Positions 26,587 through 35,907 of a DNA stretch of 64,000 nt are shown here, piece by piece. Below the pieces are notes generated by a model. That model saw only the letters and a list, made by a program, of their open reading frames with translations. It did not search any database and was not told the DNA's origin. The stretch's first letter is position 1. Every line of letters begins with the position of its first letter. The stretch lies in contig NZ_QNRV01000005.1 of NCBI RefSeq assembly GCF_003315195.1, forward strand, positions 1 through 64,000, in the 5' to 3' direction. Position numbers and translations under genes: made by a program. This DNA comes from Sutterella wadsworthensis. Lineage in GTDB: Bacteria; Pseudomonadota; Gammaproteobacteria; Burkholderiales; Burkholderiaceae_F.

Positions 26587-27555
26587 TTAGTTTGTCTCAG
26601 TAGCCATCACGCGATGCGCAGCGGCCAGAATATCTTCAACGCTCGGAATCTGCTTGATGCCGCCCAAGCTTTCCGCTGGGCCGTCGCCAATCAGGCGCAA
26701 CGTAGCGGTCGGTGTCGCCACGAAGATCCCCACACTGGGGATACCCATCGCGGCAGCCAGATGGGTTAGCCCAGTATCGACCCCAATCATTAATTGCGCT
26801 TGCGCCAAACCAGCCGCCACATCCCTTAGTCTGGCCTTTGGCGCCACTGCGGCGCCGGGAATCCCGGCAGCTATTCGGCGACACCTGGCTTCCTCTTTGG
26901 CGCCTCCCCAATAAAAGACGGGCGAAATACCCTCCTTCGCGAGCGCGCATCCGAGCTTCATCCAATGGTCTTCGGGCCAAAGTTTCTCATCTCGACTTGT
27001 ATTGACCGCAAATGCCGCCGTCCGTCCTGATGTTTGCAGCGGCGCGGTGCCGCAGGCTTTCAGTCCAAACACCGCATGTTCGGGATCAATTGTGTATCCC
27101 AACACCTGTGCGGCGGCCATCCGGTAGCGTTTTACGGCGCCCAATGCCTCGGGGAGATCGAGATGTTGCTGATAAAAAAAGGCTGCCAAGGGTTCACGAA
27201 TCGTCTGCCGCGTGTAGCCCACTGTCGGCGCTTTCGTCCAACGGGCAACCAGTCCCGAGCGAATCAGACCTTGAATATCAATGACAATGTCGTAATGTTC
27301 GGCCTGCAGCTCAGCTTTTAATGCACTGACCTCTCTGCGAGTTTTCACAGAGAACGGGGAATTGCGCCATCGGCGAAAGGCCGTGACGTAAACCTTTTCA
27401 ACCGCCGGGGCAAGCGGGGGAATATCTGCGAAAGATTCCTCTGCCACCCAATCAATTCGCGCATCAGGCAACGCCTGTCGGATGTCATGGGCAACAGGAA
27501 GCGCGTGAATGATATCCCCCATCGAAGAGGACTTGATGATGAGGATCTTCTTCAC
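26587..27555 (-). CDS. waaC: Lipopolysaccharide heptosyltransferase I
   Basis: A 322-residue GT9 glycosyltransferase that puts the first L,D-heptose on Kdo of the inner core. It starts KILIIKSSSMGDIIHALP, the typical N-terminus, and has GVDTGLTHLAAAMG in the donor-binding domain. The start is GTG 27555 within a GTGA overlap with pgi. Its donor ADP-heptose is made by the hldA-hldD-gmhB-hldC genes 3 kb away on the other strand. Confidence 0.94.
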   Translation of the reverse strand: MKKILIIKSSSMGDIIHALPVAHDIRQALPDARIDWVAEESFADIPPLAPAVEKVYVTAFRRWRNSPFSVKTRREVSALKAELQAEHYDIVIDIQGLIRSGLVARWTKAPTVGYTRQTIREPLAAFFYQQHLDLPEALGAVKRYRMAAAQVLGYTIDPEHAVFGLKACGTAPLQTSGRTAAFAVNTSRDEKLWPEDHWMKLGCALAKEGISPVFYWGGAKEEARCRRIAAGIPGAAVAPKARLRDVAAGLAQAQLMIGVDTGLTHLAAAMGIPSVGIFVATPTATLRLIGDGPAESLGGIKQIPSVEDILAAAHRVMATETN

Positions 27556-28997
27556 TCGCGAGCTTCCTCAAGCAGCTTCTTAGGATCAGCGCCGGTTTCT
27601 GCAAACTTTGAGAGCCGTTTGCCAAGTTCAACACCGGGCTGATCAAACGGATTGATGTTATATAACGTGCCGAGCATCGTTGTCTTGTGCTCATACATCG
27701 CCATCACGGCGCCAAGTCGCCGCGGCGTGACGGCATCAAGCACAATCGTTGACACGGCATTGAAATACGGAGCCTTCGGATCTCGAGCGACCAACGCTTC
27801 GGCCTGTGCCCGAGCATTGGCTAAAAGCACTCGATAGTGTTCGGCATAGCGATGTCCGGGCATTTCACTCCAAATGAGATCAATGCTCGTGCTGCCCGTC
27901 CCATCGCGCAGCCACTGATAAAAGCTGTGCTGAGCTTCATTGCCGTTGGAACCCCAGACGAGCATGCCCGTACGTCCTTTGAGGCGCTCGCCGTTGATGC
28001 CGTGGCTCTTGCCGAGCGATTCCATCTGCAGCTGCTGCAGCCACGGCACAAGTACACGCAAACGTTCGTCATAAGGCAACAAGCAGTGCGTCGGGATCTT
28101 CAGTACTGTTGAATTCCAATACGCTGTCAGTGCAAGCAGCGCAGGCAAGTTCTGATCGATAGAGGCTTCGAGCGAATGGCGATCCATTTCGTTTGCCCCC
28201 TGCAGGAACTCCTGAAAGGCTTCGGGGCCCAGCGCGATGATCGCGGGCAGCCCAATGCCTCCCCAAACGGAGAAGCGTCCGCCAACCCAGTTCCACATGG
28301 CGAACTGATTTTCAAGCGGCAGGCACATCATTTCAGCCGCGTGCGGATTAGCCGAAACCACCACCATATGGCGACTGCGGTCTGCACCAACTATGCCGTT
28401 GTCAAGAAGCCATTGATCAACCGCCGTAGCATTCACCTGCGTTTCTCGCGTACTGAAACTTTTTGACGAAACGATCACGAGCGTGGAACGCGGATTGCAG
28501 GCCGCCAAAATGCGATCCAAGAGCACCCCGTCAACGCTCGCCAAAAAGTGCAGATGAATATCTGGACTGGCTGTCTGCAATGCGTGCCAGACAGCCTTCG
28601 GTCCCATCTCGGAGCCGCCAATGCCGATATTGATCACATCCACAATACGGTCGCCGCGGCAGCCCAACCAACGGCCGTCACGCACTCGCTGTGCAAAATC
28701 AAAAAGTCGGCGACGTTCCTGAGACACCTCCGCGTAGCGCGGAGCAGACAAACTGAACGCGCGCAGCGACGTATGGAGCGCAGGACGTCCTTCACTGCCG
28801 TTGACGCACTCACCACGGATCATCCGTGCGTGAGCTCCGAGCAGATCTTTTTCAGCAGCGAATTTGAAGAGTCCCTCAAGATCGCCATGCGTGAGTCGTT
28901 GACGAGAAAGATCAAGTTTGATGCCGCAAGCTACAGCCTGTGACGCATCTCCGGCGGCGCTTTCGCGCAGAAATGGAATCGAAGGGGAGGAAGACAT
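27552..28997 (-). CDS. pgi: Glucose-6-phosphate isomerase
   Basis: A 481-residue enzyme interconverting glucose-6-P and fructose-6-P. Recognisable segments are NIGIGGSEMGPKAV, VIVSSKSFSTRET and the region GGRFSVWGGIGLP; the C-terminal half has the substrate histidine in a SNGNEAQHSFYQW context. It is about 60 residues shorter than the E. coli enzyme, mostly at the ends. It is coupled to waaC by overlap and follows the phosphohexomutase by 8 nt, so hexose-phosphate supply and LPS core synthesis are cotranscribed. Confidence 0.94.
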   Translation of the reverse strand: MSSSPSIPFLRESAAGDASQAVACGIKLDLSRQRLTHGDLEGLFKFAAEKDLLGAHARMIRGECVNGSEGRPALHTSLRAFSLSAPRYAEVSQERRRLFDFAQRVRDGRWLGCRGDRIVDVINIGIGGSEMGPKAVWHALQTASPDIHLHFLASVDGVLLDRILAACNPRSTLVIVSSKSFSTRETQVNATAVDQWLLDNGIVGADRSRHMVVVSANPHAAEMMCLPLENQFAMWNWVGGRFSVWGGIGLPAIIALGPEAFQEFLQGANEMDRHSLEASIDQNLPALLALTAYWNSTVLKIPTHCLLPYDERLRVLVPWLQQLQMESLGKSHGINGERLKGRTGMLVWGSNGNEAQHSFYQWLRDGTGSTSIDLIWSEMPGHRYAEHYRVLLANARAQAEALVARDPKAPYFNAVSTIVLDAVTPRRLGAVMAMYEHKTTMLGTLYNINPFDQPGVELGKRLSKFAETGADPKKLLEEARE

Positions 28998-29005
28998 GGA
29001 CTTTT

Positions 29006-30391
29006 TTATTCAGGAATGACCAAATTAGGTTCGATACTGCGAAGCACTTCGATAAAGCGGGTTTTAACGCGTTTGAGCGCTTCGGGCGTATCGCCTTCAA
29101 AGCGCAGCACGACGACAGGCGTAGTATTGGATGAACGCGCTAAAGCAAAGCCATCCTTCCACTCAACACGCAGACCGTCGACCTTAATCACATCCGCCGC
29201 GTCGGTAAACTGCCCGGCTTCGGCGCGCAACCGTTCAATGAAGCGCTTGGGTTCTCCTTCTGCCATCGGAATCTGGAGCTCCGGAGTATTCACCGCATTA
29301 GGAAGTTTCGAAAGAACGCCTGACGGATCGTCGGTACGCGAAAGAATTTCCAAAAGGCGCACAGCGGCATAAAGTCCGTCGTCAAACCCCGTCCAACGCT
29401 CGTCATTGAAGAAAAGATGCCCCGACATTTCCCCTGCAAAGGGTGCATGCGTATCGCGCAGTTTTGCCTTCACCAGTGAGTGCCCCGTCGGACTGATCGT
29501 CGGAACGCCTCCTTTAGCTTTCACCCAGTCGACAAGCTTTCGTGAGCACTTAACGTCATACACAATGGGTTCACCCGGATGATGCTTCAGAATATCTTCG
29601 GCAAAAAGCATCATCAGGCGATCCGGGAAAATGATTTCGCCCTGCTTTGTAACAACCCCCAAACGATCACCGTCGCCATCCAATGCGAAGCCGTAGTCAC
29701 AGTCCTCGGTCTTGACCGTTTTAATAAGGTCCTCCAAATTCTTAGGCTTGGAAGGGTCCGGATGGTGGAAAGGGAAGCGGCCGTCAGGTTCGCAGAAAAG
29801 CGGGACGACATCGACGGGAAGCTTCGAAAGCAGCTGCAGCATTACGGGGCCCGCAATTCCGCTGCCAGCATCGGCTGCTACCTTGAGTCGGCGCCCGATT
29901 TTGATGCCTGCAAGCGCTTTTTCAATATAGGGGGTGACTGCATCAACCTTCTCAACGCCCCCCGGAACGGTAGCCTCAATCCAATCCTGCGCCTCCACTC
30001 GGCGACGAATGTCCTGAATGGCATCGGCAAAAAGCGTAATTCCGGCGACCATCATCTTGAGGCCGTTCCACTCGGGCGGATTATGCGAACCCGTAACGGC
30101 CACACCAGTGCCGCAATTGAAATACTTCGTTGCATAGTAAAGGACCGGAGTCGGCACCGCCCCCACATCAAGCACCTTCATGCCGGTACTTGCAATCCCT
30201 TCGACCAGTGCGTTCATCAGCCGTTCGCCCGACAGACGGCCATCACGTCCCACGCAGAATGCCGACACATTGGCTTCCACCGCAAGGCTACCTAAAACCC
30301 GACCAACTGCTCGGGCTACGTCCTCCGTGAGCGTCTTATCGACGACACCACGAATGTCGTAAGCCTTGAAAATGGATGAATCAACCTGCAT
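29006..30391 (-). CDS. Phosphomannomutase/phosphoglucomutase (AlgC type)
   Basis: A 461-residue alpha-D-phosphohexomutase. The catalytic serine is Ser102 in TGSHNPP; the metal loop is DGDGDRLG at about 238-245; GEMSGHLFF is the sugar-binding loop and RSSNTTPVVVLRFE the C-terminal phosphate-binding site. Length and order match dual-specificity AlgC/PMM-PGM enzymes, which make glucose-1-P for GalU and mannose-1-P. ATG 30391 has AAGGAG 8 nt upstream. It is first in a run with pgi, waaC, waaA and thiD. Confidence 0.92.
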   Translation of the reverse strand: MQVDSSIFKAYDIRGVVDKTLTEDVARAVGRVLGSLAVEANVSAFCVGRDGRLSGERLMNALVEGIASTGMKVLDVGAVPTPVLYYATKYFNCGTGVAVTGSHNPPEWNGLKMMVAGITLFADAIQDIRRRVEAQDWIEATVPGGVEKVDAVTPYIEKALAGIKIGRRLKVAADAGSGIAGPVMLQLLSKLPVDVVPLFCEPDGRFPFHHPDPSKPKNLEDLIKTVKTEDCDYGFALDGDGDRLGVVTKQGEIIFPDRLMMLFAEDILKHHPGEPIVYDVKCSRKLVDWVKAKGGVPTISPTGHSLVKAKLRDTHAPFAGEMSGHLFFNDERWTGFDDGLYAAVRLLEILSRTDDPSGVLSKLPNAVNTPELQIPMAEGEPKRFIERLRAEAGQFTDAADVIKVDGLRVEWKDGFALARSSNTTPVVVLRFEGDTPEALKRVKTRFIEVLRSIEPNLVIPE

Positions 30392-30737
30392 GAAAGGACT
30401 CCTTCTTTATTGAATGCAATTCACGAAGACCGCTTTGCACGTTTGCAGCGCAGACGATCCTATTTTGCGGCTGATATTTTAGTTGCCAATGCGCAGCTCT
30501 CCAAGAGCGGATAAAAAAGACCGTTAACATCCATTCGCGGCTGTTATCGCCAAAATCAGCACGAGTGCGCGAAAATGCGCTCCCCGAACGGGGCATCAGA
30601 CCGATACAATCGGCCACACAAATCCGTTAACGCCGCTTTTTTCGGAGTCCTGGAGTATCGAAGGTTGCCGTCAACAAGGGAAAACCTCAGACGCGGAATA
30701 ACAACTTGCTCTACCGTATCGGCCAAAGGAACAATCC
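30392..30737. other. Divergent intergenic region between the phosphohexomutase gene and hldA
   Basis: This 346-nt spacer holds the strong ribosome-binding site and a candidate promoter of the minus-strand phosphohexomutase unit, a short GC palindrome (CCCCG AA CGGGG at 30582-30593), and the AAAGGAA site of hldA at its right end. I cannot identify a convincing plus-strand -35/-10 pair. No gene is supported. Confidence 0.5.
30476..30504 (-). promoter_or_regulatory. Candidate promoter for the phosphohexomutase-pgi-waaC-waaA-thiD unit
   Basis: On the minus strand a TAAAAT -10 (5 of 6) is preceded at 17 nt by TTGGAG (3 of 6). The predicted transcript would have an approximately 80-nt leader ending in AAGGAG. 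Confidence 0.4.
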
Positions 30738-31661
30738 ATGGATCTAGCTCAACTCAAGCGTGCACACGTCCTCGTTACTGGCGACGCCATGCTCGACCGC
30801 TATTGGTTCGGCGACGCCGAACGCATCTCTCCTGAAGCCCCTGTCCCCGTCGTTCGCGTCACTCGAACCGAAGAGCGTCTCGGCGGTGCGGCAAATGTCG
30901 CGCGCAACATAGCTACTGTAGGGGCATCGTCAACGCTTCTTTCTGTAGTAGGCAACGACGAAGCCGGACAAAGCATCGAAAAACTTCTGCGTGCAGAAGG
31001 CATCCAGCCTGAACTCGAACTCGACCCAGCGCTTAAAACCACGGTGAAGCTGCGCGTAGTCGCCAGGCAGCAGCAGCTCGTACGATGTGACTTTGAAGCA
31101 ATGCCAGCAGAAGAAACGCTCAAGCGCCATCTCGGCACGTTCTCGAAACTGCTTACCACCAATCAAGCACTGGTACTTTCGGACTACGGCAAGGGCGGTC
31201 TATCTCATATTTCCACAATGATCGCCGAAGCCCGAGCGGTCAAACTTCCCATTCTCGTCGACCCCAAAGGGGACGACTACAGCCGCTATCACGGCGCCAC
31301 TGTCATTACACCCAACCGCGCTGAGCTCCGGCAGGTTGTTGGCACCTGGACAAGCGAAGCCTCGCTTATCGAACGCGCACAGAATCTGCGCCAGGCACTT
31401 GAGCTTGACTATCTGCTCCTTACACGTTCCGAAGAAGGCATGACGCTTTTCGGTCCTCAAGGCCAACTTACTGTGCCGGCTCAGGCGCGCGAAGTCTACG
31501 ATGTCTCCGGGGCCGGCGACACCGTCATCGGTATTCTTGCCGCCATGCTTGCTACCGGCATGCCAATTGAGGAAGCTGTACAGATTGCCAATCGTGCTGG
31601 CGGCATTGTCGTCGGGAAGCTCGGTACAGCCGCAGTATCCTATGAGGAGCTCTTCGGCTGA
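30738..31661 (+). CDS. hldA: D-glycero-beta-D-manno-heptose-7-phosphate kinase (HldA / RfaE domain I)
   Basis: A 307-residue ribokinase-family enzyme. It starts with VLVTGDAMLDRYWFG and has RLGGAANVARNIA (substrate region) and the catalytic DVSGAGDTVIG near the C-terminus. It phosphorylates heptose-7-P at C1. The adenylyltransferase half fused to it in E. coli HldE is a separate gene here (33340-33834). ATG 30738 follows AAAGGAA. First gene of the ADP-heptose unit. Confidence 0.94.
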   Translation: MDLAQLKRAHVLVTGDAMLDRYWFGDAERISPEAPVPVVRVTRTEERLGGAANVARNIATVGASSTLLSVVGNDEAGQSIEKLLRAEGIQPELELDPALKTTVKLRVVARQQQLVRCDFEAMPAEETLKRHLGTFSKLLTTNQALVLSDYGKGGLSHISTMIAEARAVKLPILVDPKGDDYSRYHGATVITPNRAELRQVVGTWTSEASLIERAQNLRQALELDYLLLTRSEEGMTLFGPQGQLTVPAQAREVYDVSGAGDTVIGILAAMLATGMPIEEAVQIANRAGGIVVGKLGTAAVSYEELFG

Positions 31662-31751
31662 TCGTCAACCGCAGAGATCTCGCATTTAATTATCAATATC
31701 CGCGCCGATTTCATCGGAGCTCTAGTATTCCTTTTCGGAGATTTTCACGCG

Positions 31752-32753
31752 ATGAGCATTCTCGTTACGGGCGCAGCCGGCTTCATCGGCTGCAACAACG
31801 TCATCGCCCTCAACCGCCGCGGCATCACCGACGTTATTGCCGTTGACAATCTTGAAAAAGGCGACAAATTTAAGAATTTGGCTCAGTGCCAAATTTCAGA
31901 CTATTTTGATAAACGCGACTTCATCGAGCGGGTACGAGCCAGTACTGCACCGCGCCCGGACGCGATTTTCCATCAGGGAGCCTGTTCCGACACCATGGAA
32001 ACTGACGGCCGCTACATGATGGAAAACAACTACCGCTACACACTCCAGCTCTACCGCTGGGCTCAGGAACTGCGAATTCCGTTCATCTATGCGTCATCAG
32101 CCGCCACCTACGGCGCTCACACGGAATTTATTGAAGAAGTTCAATATGAGGGGCCGCTCAACGTCTACGGCTACTCCAAGTATCTCTTTGATCAAGTCCT
32201 TCGCCGCGAACTCAGTTTTCTTCGTGCGCCAGTCGTAGGGCTTAAGTACTTCAACGTCTACGGTCCGCACGAACAACATAAAGGCCGTATGGCGAGCGTT
32301 GCTTTCCATCAGTACTTCCAGTACCGACGTGATCATAAAGTGAAGCTCTTTGAAGGCTGTCTCGGCTACGGCAACGGTGAACAAAGCCGTGATTTCGTCT
32401 ATGTGGAAGACGTCTGTAAAGTACTGCTCCACTTCCTCGATAAACCGGTTTCCGGCATATACAACTGCGGCACCGGCCGAGCTGAACCTTTCAACAACGT
32501 GTCGCTTGCCGTGGTCAACGGCATTCGAGCAAGCGAGGGTAAAGAGCAGCTTACGCTGCAGGGCGCCGTAGCGGCGGGCGAAATTGAATACATCCCCTTC
32601 CCCGAAGCGCTTAAAGGCAAATATCAAGCCTTTACACAGGCAAACCTCACGAAGCTGCGAGCCGCTGGGTGCGATGTCAACTTCCGTACAGTGACCGAAG
32701 GCACGACTGATTACATGAAGGTGCTCCTCGAAGAGTACCCGACTGTTGAATAA
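31752..32753 (+). CDS. hldD: ADP-L-glycero-D-manno-heptose 6-epimerase
   Basis: A 333-residue NADP-dependent short-chain dehydrogenase-type epimerase, the last step in ADP-L,D-heptose formation. It has GAAGFIG at the N-terminus, ASSAATYG, and the catalytic YGYSK, followed by KYFNVYGP. A CGGAG site lies about 11 nt before the ATG. The stop overlaps the gmhB start as TAATG. Confidence 0.95.
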   Translation: MSILVTGAAGFIGCNNVIALNRRGITDVIAVDNLEKGDKFKNLAQCQISDYFDKRDFIERVRASTAPRPDAIFHQGACSDTMETDGRYMMENNYRYTLQLYRWAQELRIPFIYASSAATYGAHTEFIEEVQYEGPLNVYGYSKYLFDQVLRRELSFLRAPVVGLKYFNVYGPHEQHKGRMASVAFHQYFQYRRDHKVKLFEGCLGYGNGEQSRDFVYVEDVCKVLLHFLDKPVSGIYNCGTGRAEPFNNVSLAVVNGIRASEGKEQLTLQGAVAAGEIEYIPFPEALKGKYQAFTQANLTKLRAAGCDVNFRTVTEGTTDYMKVLLEEYPTVE

Positions 32754-33319
32754 TGAAACGTGCGGCTTTTCTTGACCGTGACGGCGTGATCAACATTGAT
32801 CACGCCTACGTACACGACCGAGAGCATTTTGAATGGGTGCCGGGCGTCCTTGAGGGCGCTCGAATGCTCACGGATGCAGGTTTTCTGCTGGTCGTCGTCA
32901 CCAATCAATCCGGTATCGGACGAGGCTATTACACTGAAGCAGACTTTCATGCACTCACCGACTGGATGTGCGGCGTCTTTGCGGAGGCGGGGGCTCCAAT
33001 TGCCGCTGTTCGTTTCTGCCCGCACCACCCGGAAAAGGCACTGGGCCTCTACCGGCGTGAATGCCGCTGCCGCAAACCTCAGCCCGGAATGATTCTGGAC
33101 GCAGCAAAGGACCTCAACATCGATCTTTCTCGATCCATCCTTTTCGGCGATAAGCCGGGGGACTGCACAGCAGGTCGATCCGCCGGACTCCCAGAACGGG
33201 TTCTGCTCGGCACTGACGGCAAATGCCAGCCTGAAGCATGTGTCGACAGCACGCGAACAGCAAAGGATCTGCTTTCCGCTGTGCGCTCCGACTGGATGAC
33301 TGCATTCATTCGCTCTTAA
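32753..33319 (+). CDS. gmhB: D-glycero-beta-D-manno-heptose-1,7-bisphosphate 7-phosphatase
   Basis: A 188-residue HAD phosphatase. FLDRDGVIN carries the nucleophile Asp, VTNQSGIGRG is motif II, and the zinc-binding cysteines lie in RFCPHHP and the ECRCRKP segment, which is diagnostic for GmhB. It removes the 7-phosphate between the HldA and HldC steps. The ATG shares an A with the hldD stop, so translation is coupled. Confidence 0.94.
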   Translation: MKRAAFLDRDGVINIDHAYVHDREHFEWVPGVLEGARMLTDAGFLLVVVTNQSGIGRGYYTEADFHALTDWMCGVFAEAGAPIAAVRFCPHHPEKALGLYRRECRCRKPQPGMILDAAKDLNIDLSRSILFGDKPGDCTAGRSAGLPERVLLGTDGKCQPEACVDSTRTAKDLLSAVRSDWMTAFIRS

Positions 33320-33339
33320 CTAATTTTTTCCTGACACCA

Positions 33340-33834
33340 ATGAGTCTGCGCTGTCCACCTCCCGTTTTTGAGCAGAAAATCTGCCGACTTGAAGACCTGG
33401 CCGAACGAGCCGCGGCTCTGCCTCACCCGACCGTCTTTACCAACGGCGTGTTCGACATCCTGCACCGCGGACACGTTACCTACCTTGCACAAGCCCGTGC
33501 ACTAGGCGCTAGTCTCATTGTCGCCGTGAACAGTGATGCTTCCGTGAAGCTGCTCGGCAAAGGCGACGACCGCCCGATCAATACGCAAGCAGATCGTGCA
33601 GCTGTGCTAGCTGCACTTGAATCCGTTAATCTTGTCGTTGTCTTTCCGGACAAAGTGCCGCTGAAGGCCGTTGAACTGGCTCGCCCAGATCTCTATGTCA
33701 AGGGCGGCGACTACGAACCCGAAAACCTGCCGGAGGCGAAGCTCGCCGCCAGCTGGGGCGGACGCTGCGTAACGATCACTTTTGAACATTTGCGCTCTAC
33801 CACTGCACTTCTCCAAAAAGTACGAAACGCTTAA
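33340..33834 (+). CDS. hldC: D-glycero-beta-D-manno-heptose-1-phosphate adenylyltransferase (HldC / RfaE domain II)
   Basis: A 164-residue cytidylyltransferase-fold enzyme with FTNGVFDILHRGH (HxGH-type motif) and VNSDASVKLLGK. It makes ADP-D,D-heptose for HldD. It is separate from the kinase, as in many non-enteric bacteria. ATG 33340 is chosen because the family N-terminus starts shortly after it; the 15 nt upstream are C/T-rich with no Shine-Dalgarno, so initiation may depend on coupling to gmhB 20 nt upstream. Confidence 0.92.
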   Translation: MSLRCPPPVFEQKICRLEDLAERAAALPHPTVFTNGVFDILHRGHVTYLAQARALGASLIVAVNSDASVKLLGKGDDRPINTQADRAAVLAALESVNLVVVFPDKVPLKAVELARPDLYVKGGDYEPENLPEAKLAASWGGRCVTITFEHLRSTTALLQKVRNA

Positions 33835-33929
33835 TCATTCCTGCTGCACAACAGCTGTTTAACAAGAGCAGCCCGCGCGATATCTTCGAGATTGTCGTTC
33901 GTACCGCTCTGATCTTCGGCCACCCCTTT

Positions 33930-34802
33930 ATGAAACCCGCCATTCCTGCTGTCGTTCTTGCGCTTACCCTTTCCGCATTGACTGTTCAAGCTGCCGACAG
34001 CATATCGGGCGCCAGCCGCCGTACGGCCAAGAGCGCTGCCGTCATACCCAAGAATATTGATGCTGTCACATCCGCATCCGTGGTTCCGCAGGCCCTCCGT
34101 CAGAGCGTGAAGCCCAATCGTTTTTCCCTTCGCCCGGGTGTTAAGCGCGTTCTCTTCGTCGTGGGCGATCCGCGAAGCGAATCTGTTGAATGGGATCTCG
34201 TCAATACGGCCATGAAGCATTTCATGGACAAGGGTTATGACGTAGAGCTGCGTGACCTTTACGCCATTGGCTTCAACCCGATTCTTACGCGTGAAAATTT
34301 CTATCAGGCCAAAGACGGGTTCGGCAAAACGCCAGCTGATATCACCGAAGAAATGATGTATGTACGCAGCGCTAACTTCATCGTCTTCTGTTATCCAAAT
34401 TGGCACGACACACCGAACACCATCGTTAAGGGCTATATGGAGCGCGTTTTTCAGAAGAAATTCGCTTACCGGGATGCTCAAAATGGTCTTGAAGGCTTGC
34501 TTAAAGGCAAAGGCATATTCACCATCATGAACGCTGGCTGGGTCGGCATGGGACGCGGTGACTTAGGTGACGGGCTTCCTCGCGCTGCGGGCGAAAAATC
34601 CAATCCCACTTGGGATAAATACATGACGGCCTTCAAAACGCTTGACGACGATACCGCCGCGTTCTGGGGCGCCAAAAATCTCGGCCGTTTTGTGAATGAC
34701 CAAACGCCAGGCAACCTTGATGAAGACTACGCCGCTAAGCTCGAACAGCTTCGCAGCGATCTCCGTCGCCATTTGGACAGCAAATTCAGCCTCAAACCGT
34801 AA
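33930..34802 (+). CDS. Exported flavodoxin-fold NAD(P)H:quinone reductase-like protein
   Basis: A 290-residue protein. Residues 1-21 look like a Sec signal peptide (hydrophobic ALTLSALTVQA, then AD). After a low-complexity linker to about 70, the rest matches the flavodoxin-like MdaB/NQO family: RVLFVVGDPRSES, FCYPNWHDTPNTIVKGYMER and the G-rich NAGWVGMGRGDLGD. Family members are normally cytoplasmic FMN/FAD quinone reductases without a signal. There is no twin-arginine motif, so flavin would have to bind after export. It lies 95 nt after hldC and before a terminator, so it may be the last gene of that unit. Reaction and partner are unknown. Confidence 0.75.
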   Translation: MKPAIPAVVLALTLSALTVQAADSISGASRRTAKSAAVIPKNIDAVTSASVVPQALRQSVKPNRFSLRPGVKRVLFVVGDPRSESVEWDLVNTAMKHFMDKGYDVELRDLYAIGFNPILTRENFYQAKDGFGKTPADITEEMMYVRSANFIVFCYPNWHDTPNTIVKGYMERVFQKKFAYRDAQNGLEGLLKGKGIFTIMNAGWVGMGRGDLGDGLPRAAGEKSNPTWDKYMTAFKTLDDDTAAFWGAKNLGRFVNDQTPGNLDEDYAAKLEQLRSDLRRHLDSKFSLKP

Positions 34803-34846
34803 CCTTTCCTTTGTGCGCAGATTGCACGCTTCCCGCCCCAAAAAGA

Positions 34847-34881
34847 GCTCCCGGAGGTCATTAATCTCTCGGGAGCCTTTT
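34847..34881 (+). terminator. Terminator after the heptose unit
   Basis: The arms GCTCCCG/CGGGAGC extend to a longer imperfect stem and are followed by CTTTTAT. It lies between the converging exported reductase gene and galU, 45 nt after the former's stop. Confidence 0.8.
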
Positions 34882-34902
34882 ATCGGTTAGTTCGTTTCGC
34901 GA

Positions 34903-35742
34903 TCAGCCGATGCGGAAGCCACGCTTGCGTGCAAAGTGAATAGTCGCATCAAGGAAGCCCTGCTTGCTGCCGCAGTCAAAACGCGTACCCTCAAAGCGAT
35001 GCGCGTAGGTGGGCACGGTTTCAAGCGAAGCTCCAATACCATCGGTGAGCTGAATTTCACCGCCGATACCAGCCGAAACCGTTTCGAGATAATCGAATAT
35101 TTCCGGTTCAAACACATAACGGCCAATCACCGCCAAACGCGAAGGCGCCACGGCTGGCTCAGGCTTTTCCACGATACCGCGAAGACGCGGTGTTCCTTGA
35201 GCAGCGTCGTCCACACTCACGATGCCGTACTTCTTGGTTTCTTCAGGCGCCACATCCTGAACGGCCAAAACCGCCCCCCCGCCCTGACGAGCACGCGCTT
35301 CGATCAGCTGACCAATGCAGGAACGGCCAGCATCGATCAAATCGTCAGCAAGAATAACGCCGAAAGGCGAGTTCTCTACAACAGGCCGAGCGCACAACAC
35401 CGCATGACCGAGGCCGAGCGGCTGCGGCTGACGAATGTAGATGCAGCGAACACCAGGCGGCACGATCTCACGCACGATTTCAAGGAGTTCCTGCTTACCC
35501 TTCATTTCGAGTTCGCGTTCCAGTTCGGCGTAGGTATCAAAATGATCCTCAATCGCCCTTTTGTTGCGACCGGTGACGAAAATCATTTCAGTAACGCCCG
35601 CAGCCGCAGCTTCCTCAACAGCATACTGAATCAAGGGTTTGTCCACGACTGGCAGCATTTCCTTAGGCATTGCCTTAGTGGCGGGGAGAAATCGCGTGCC
35701 GAGACCGTTGACCGGGAATACAACTTTGCGTACGGGCTTCAT
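34903..35742 (-). CDS. galU: UTP-glucose-1-phosphate uridylyltransferase
   Basis: A 279-residue nucleotidyltransferase making UDP-glucose. It begins [20 protein letters not shown] followed by PKEMLP, the GalU signature, and has [11 protein letters not shown] and LADDLI. Length is normal. ATG 35742 is used; the frame continues upstream but without similarity. No strong ribosome-binding site is seen. It is divergent from apaH. Its product feeds GalE and LPS/exopolysaccharide synthesis. Confidence 0.95.
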   Translation of the reverse strand: MKPVRKVVFPVNGLGTRFLPATKAMPKEMLPVVDKPLIQYAVEEAAAAGVTEMIFVTGRNKRAIEDHFDTYAELERELEMKGKQELLEIVREIVPPGVRCIYIRQPQPLGLGHAVLCARPVVENSPFGVILADDLIDAGRSCIGQLIEARARQGGGAVLAVQDVAPEETKKYGIVSVDDAAQGTPRLRGIVEKPEPAVAPSRLAVIGRYVFEPEIFDYLETVSAGIGGEIQLTDGIGASLETVPTYAHRFEGTRFDCGSKQGFLDATIHFARKRGFRIG

Positions 35743-35907
35743 GGAATTGAATGGGATAGTCAATGAAAAATAACTGACAGTGCAGGCGGCGCGAAATAGA
35801 ATTCCGGGCGACCGCAGCACCGAAGCGGGATCGAGCTTAACGCGGCAGAGCCTGTTCGGGCAAGTACGTTTATTTCAAGATTCCATCGACATCTGGAGCG
35901 TCTTTGT

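Noticed and set aside
34936-35766. Plus-strand open frame opposite galU
   Set aside because: galU is intact on the minus strand; the antisense frame shows no family features.
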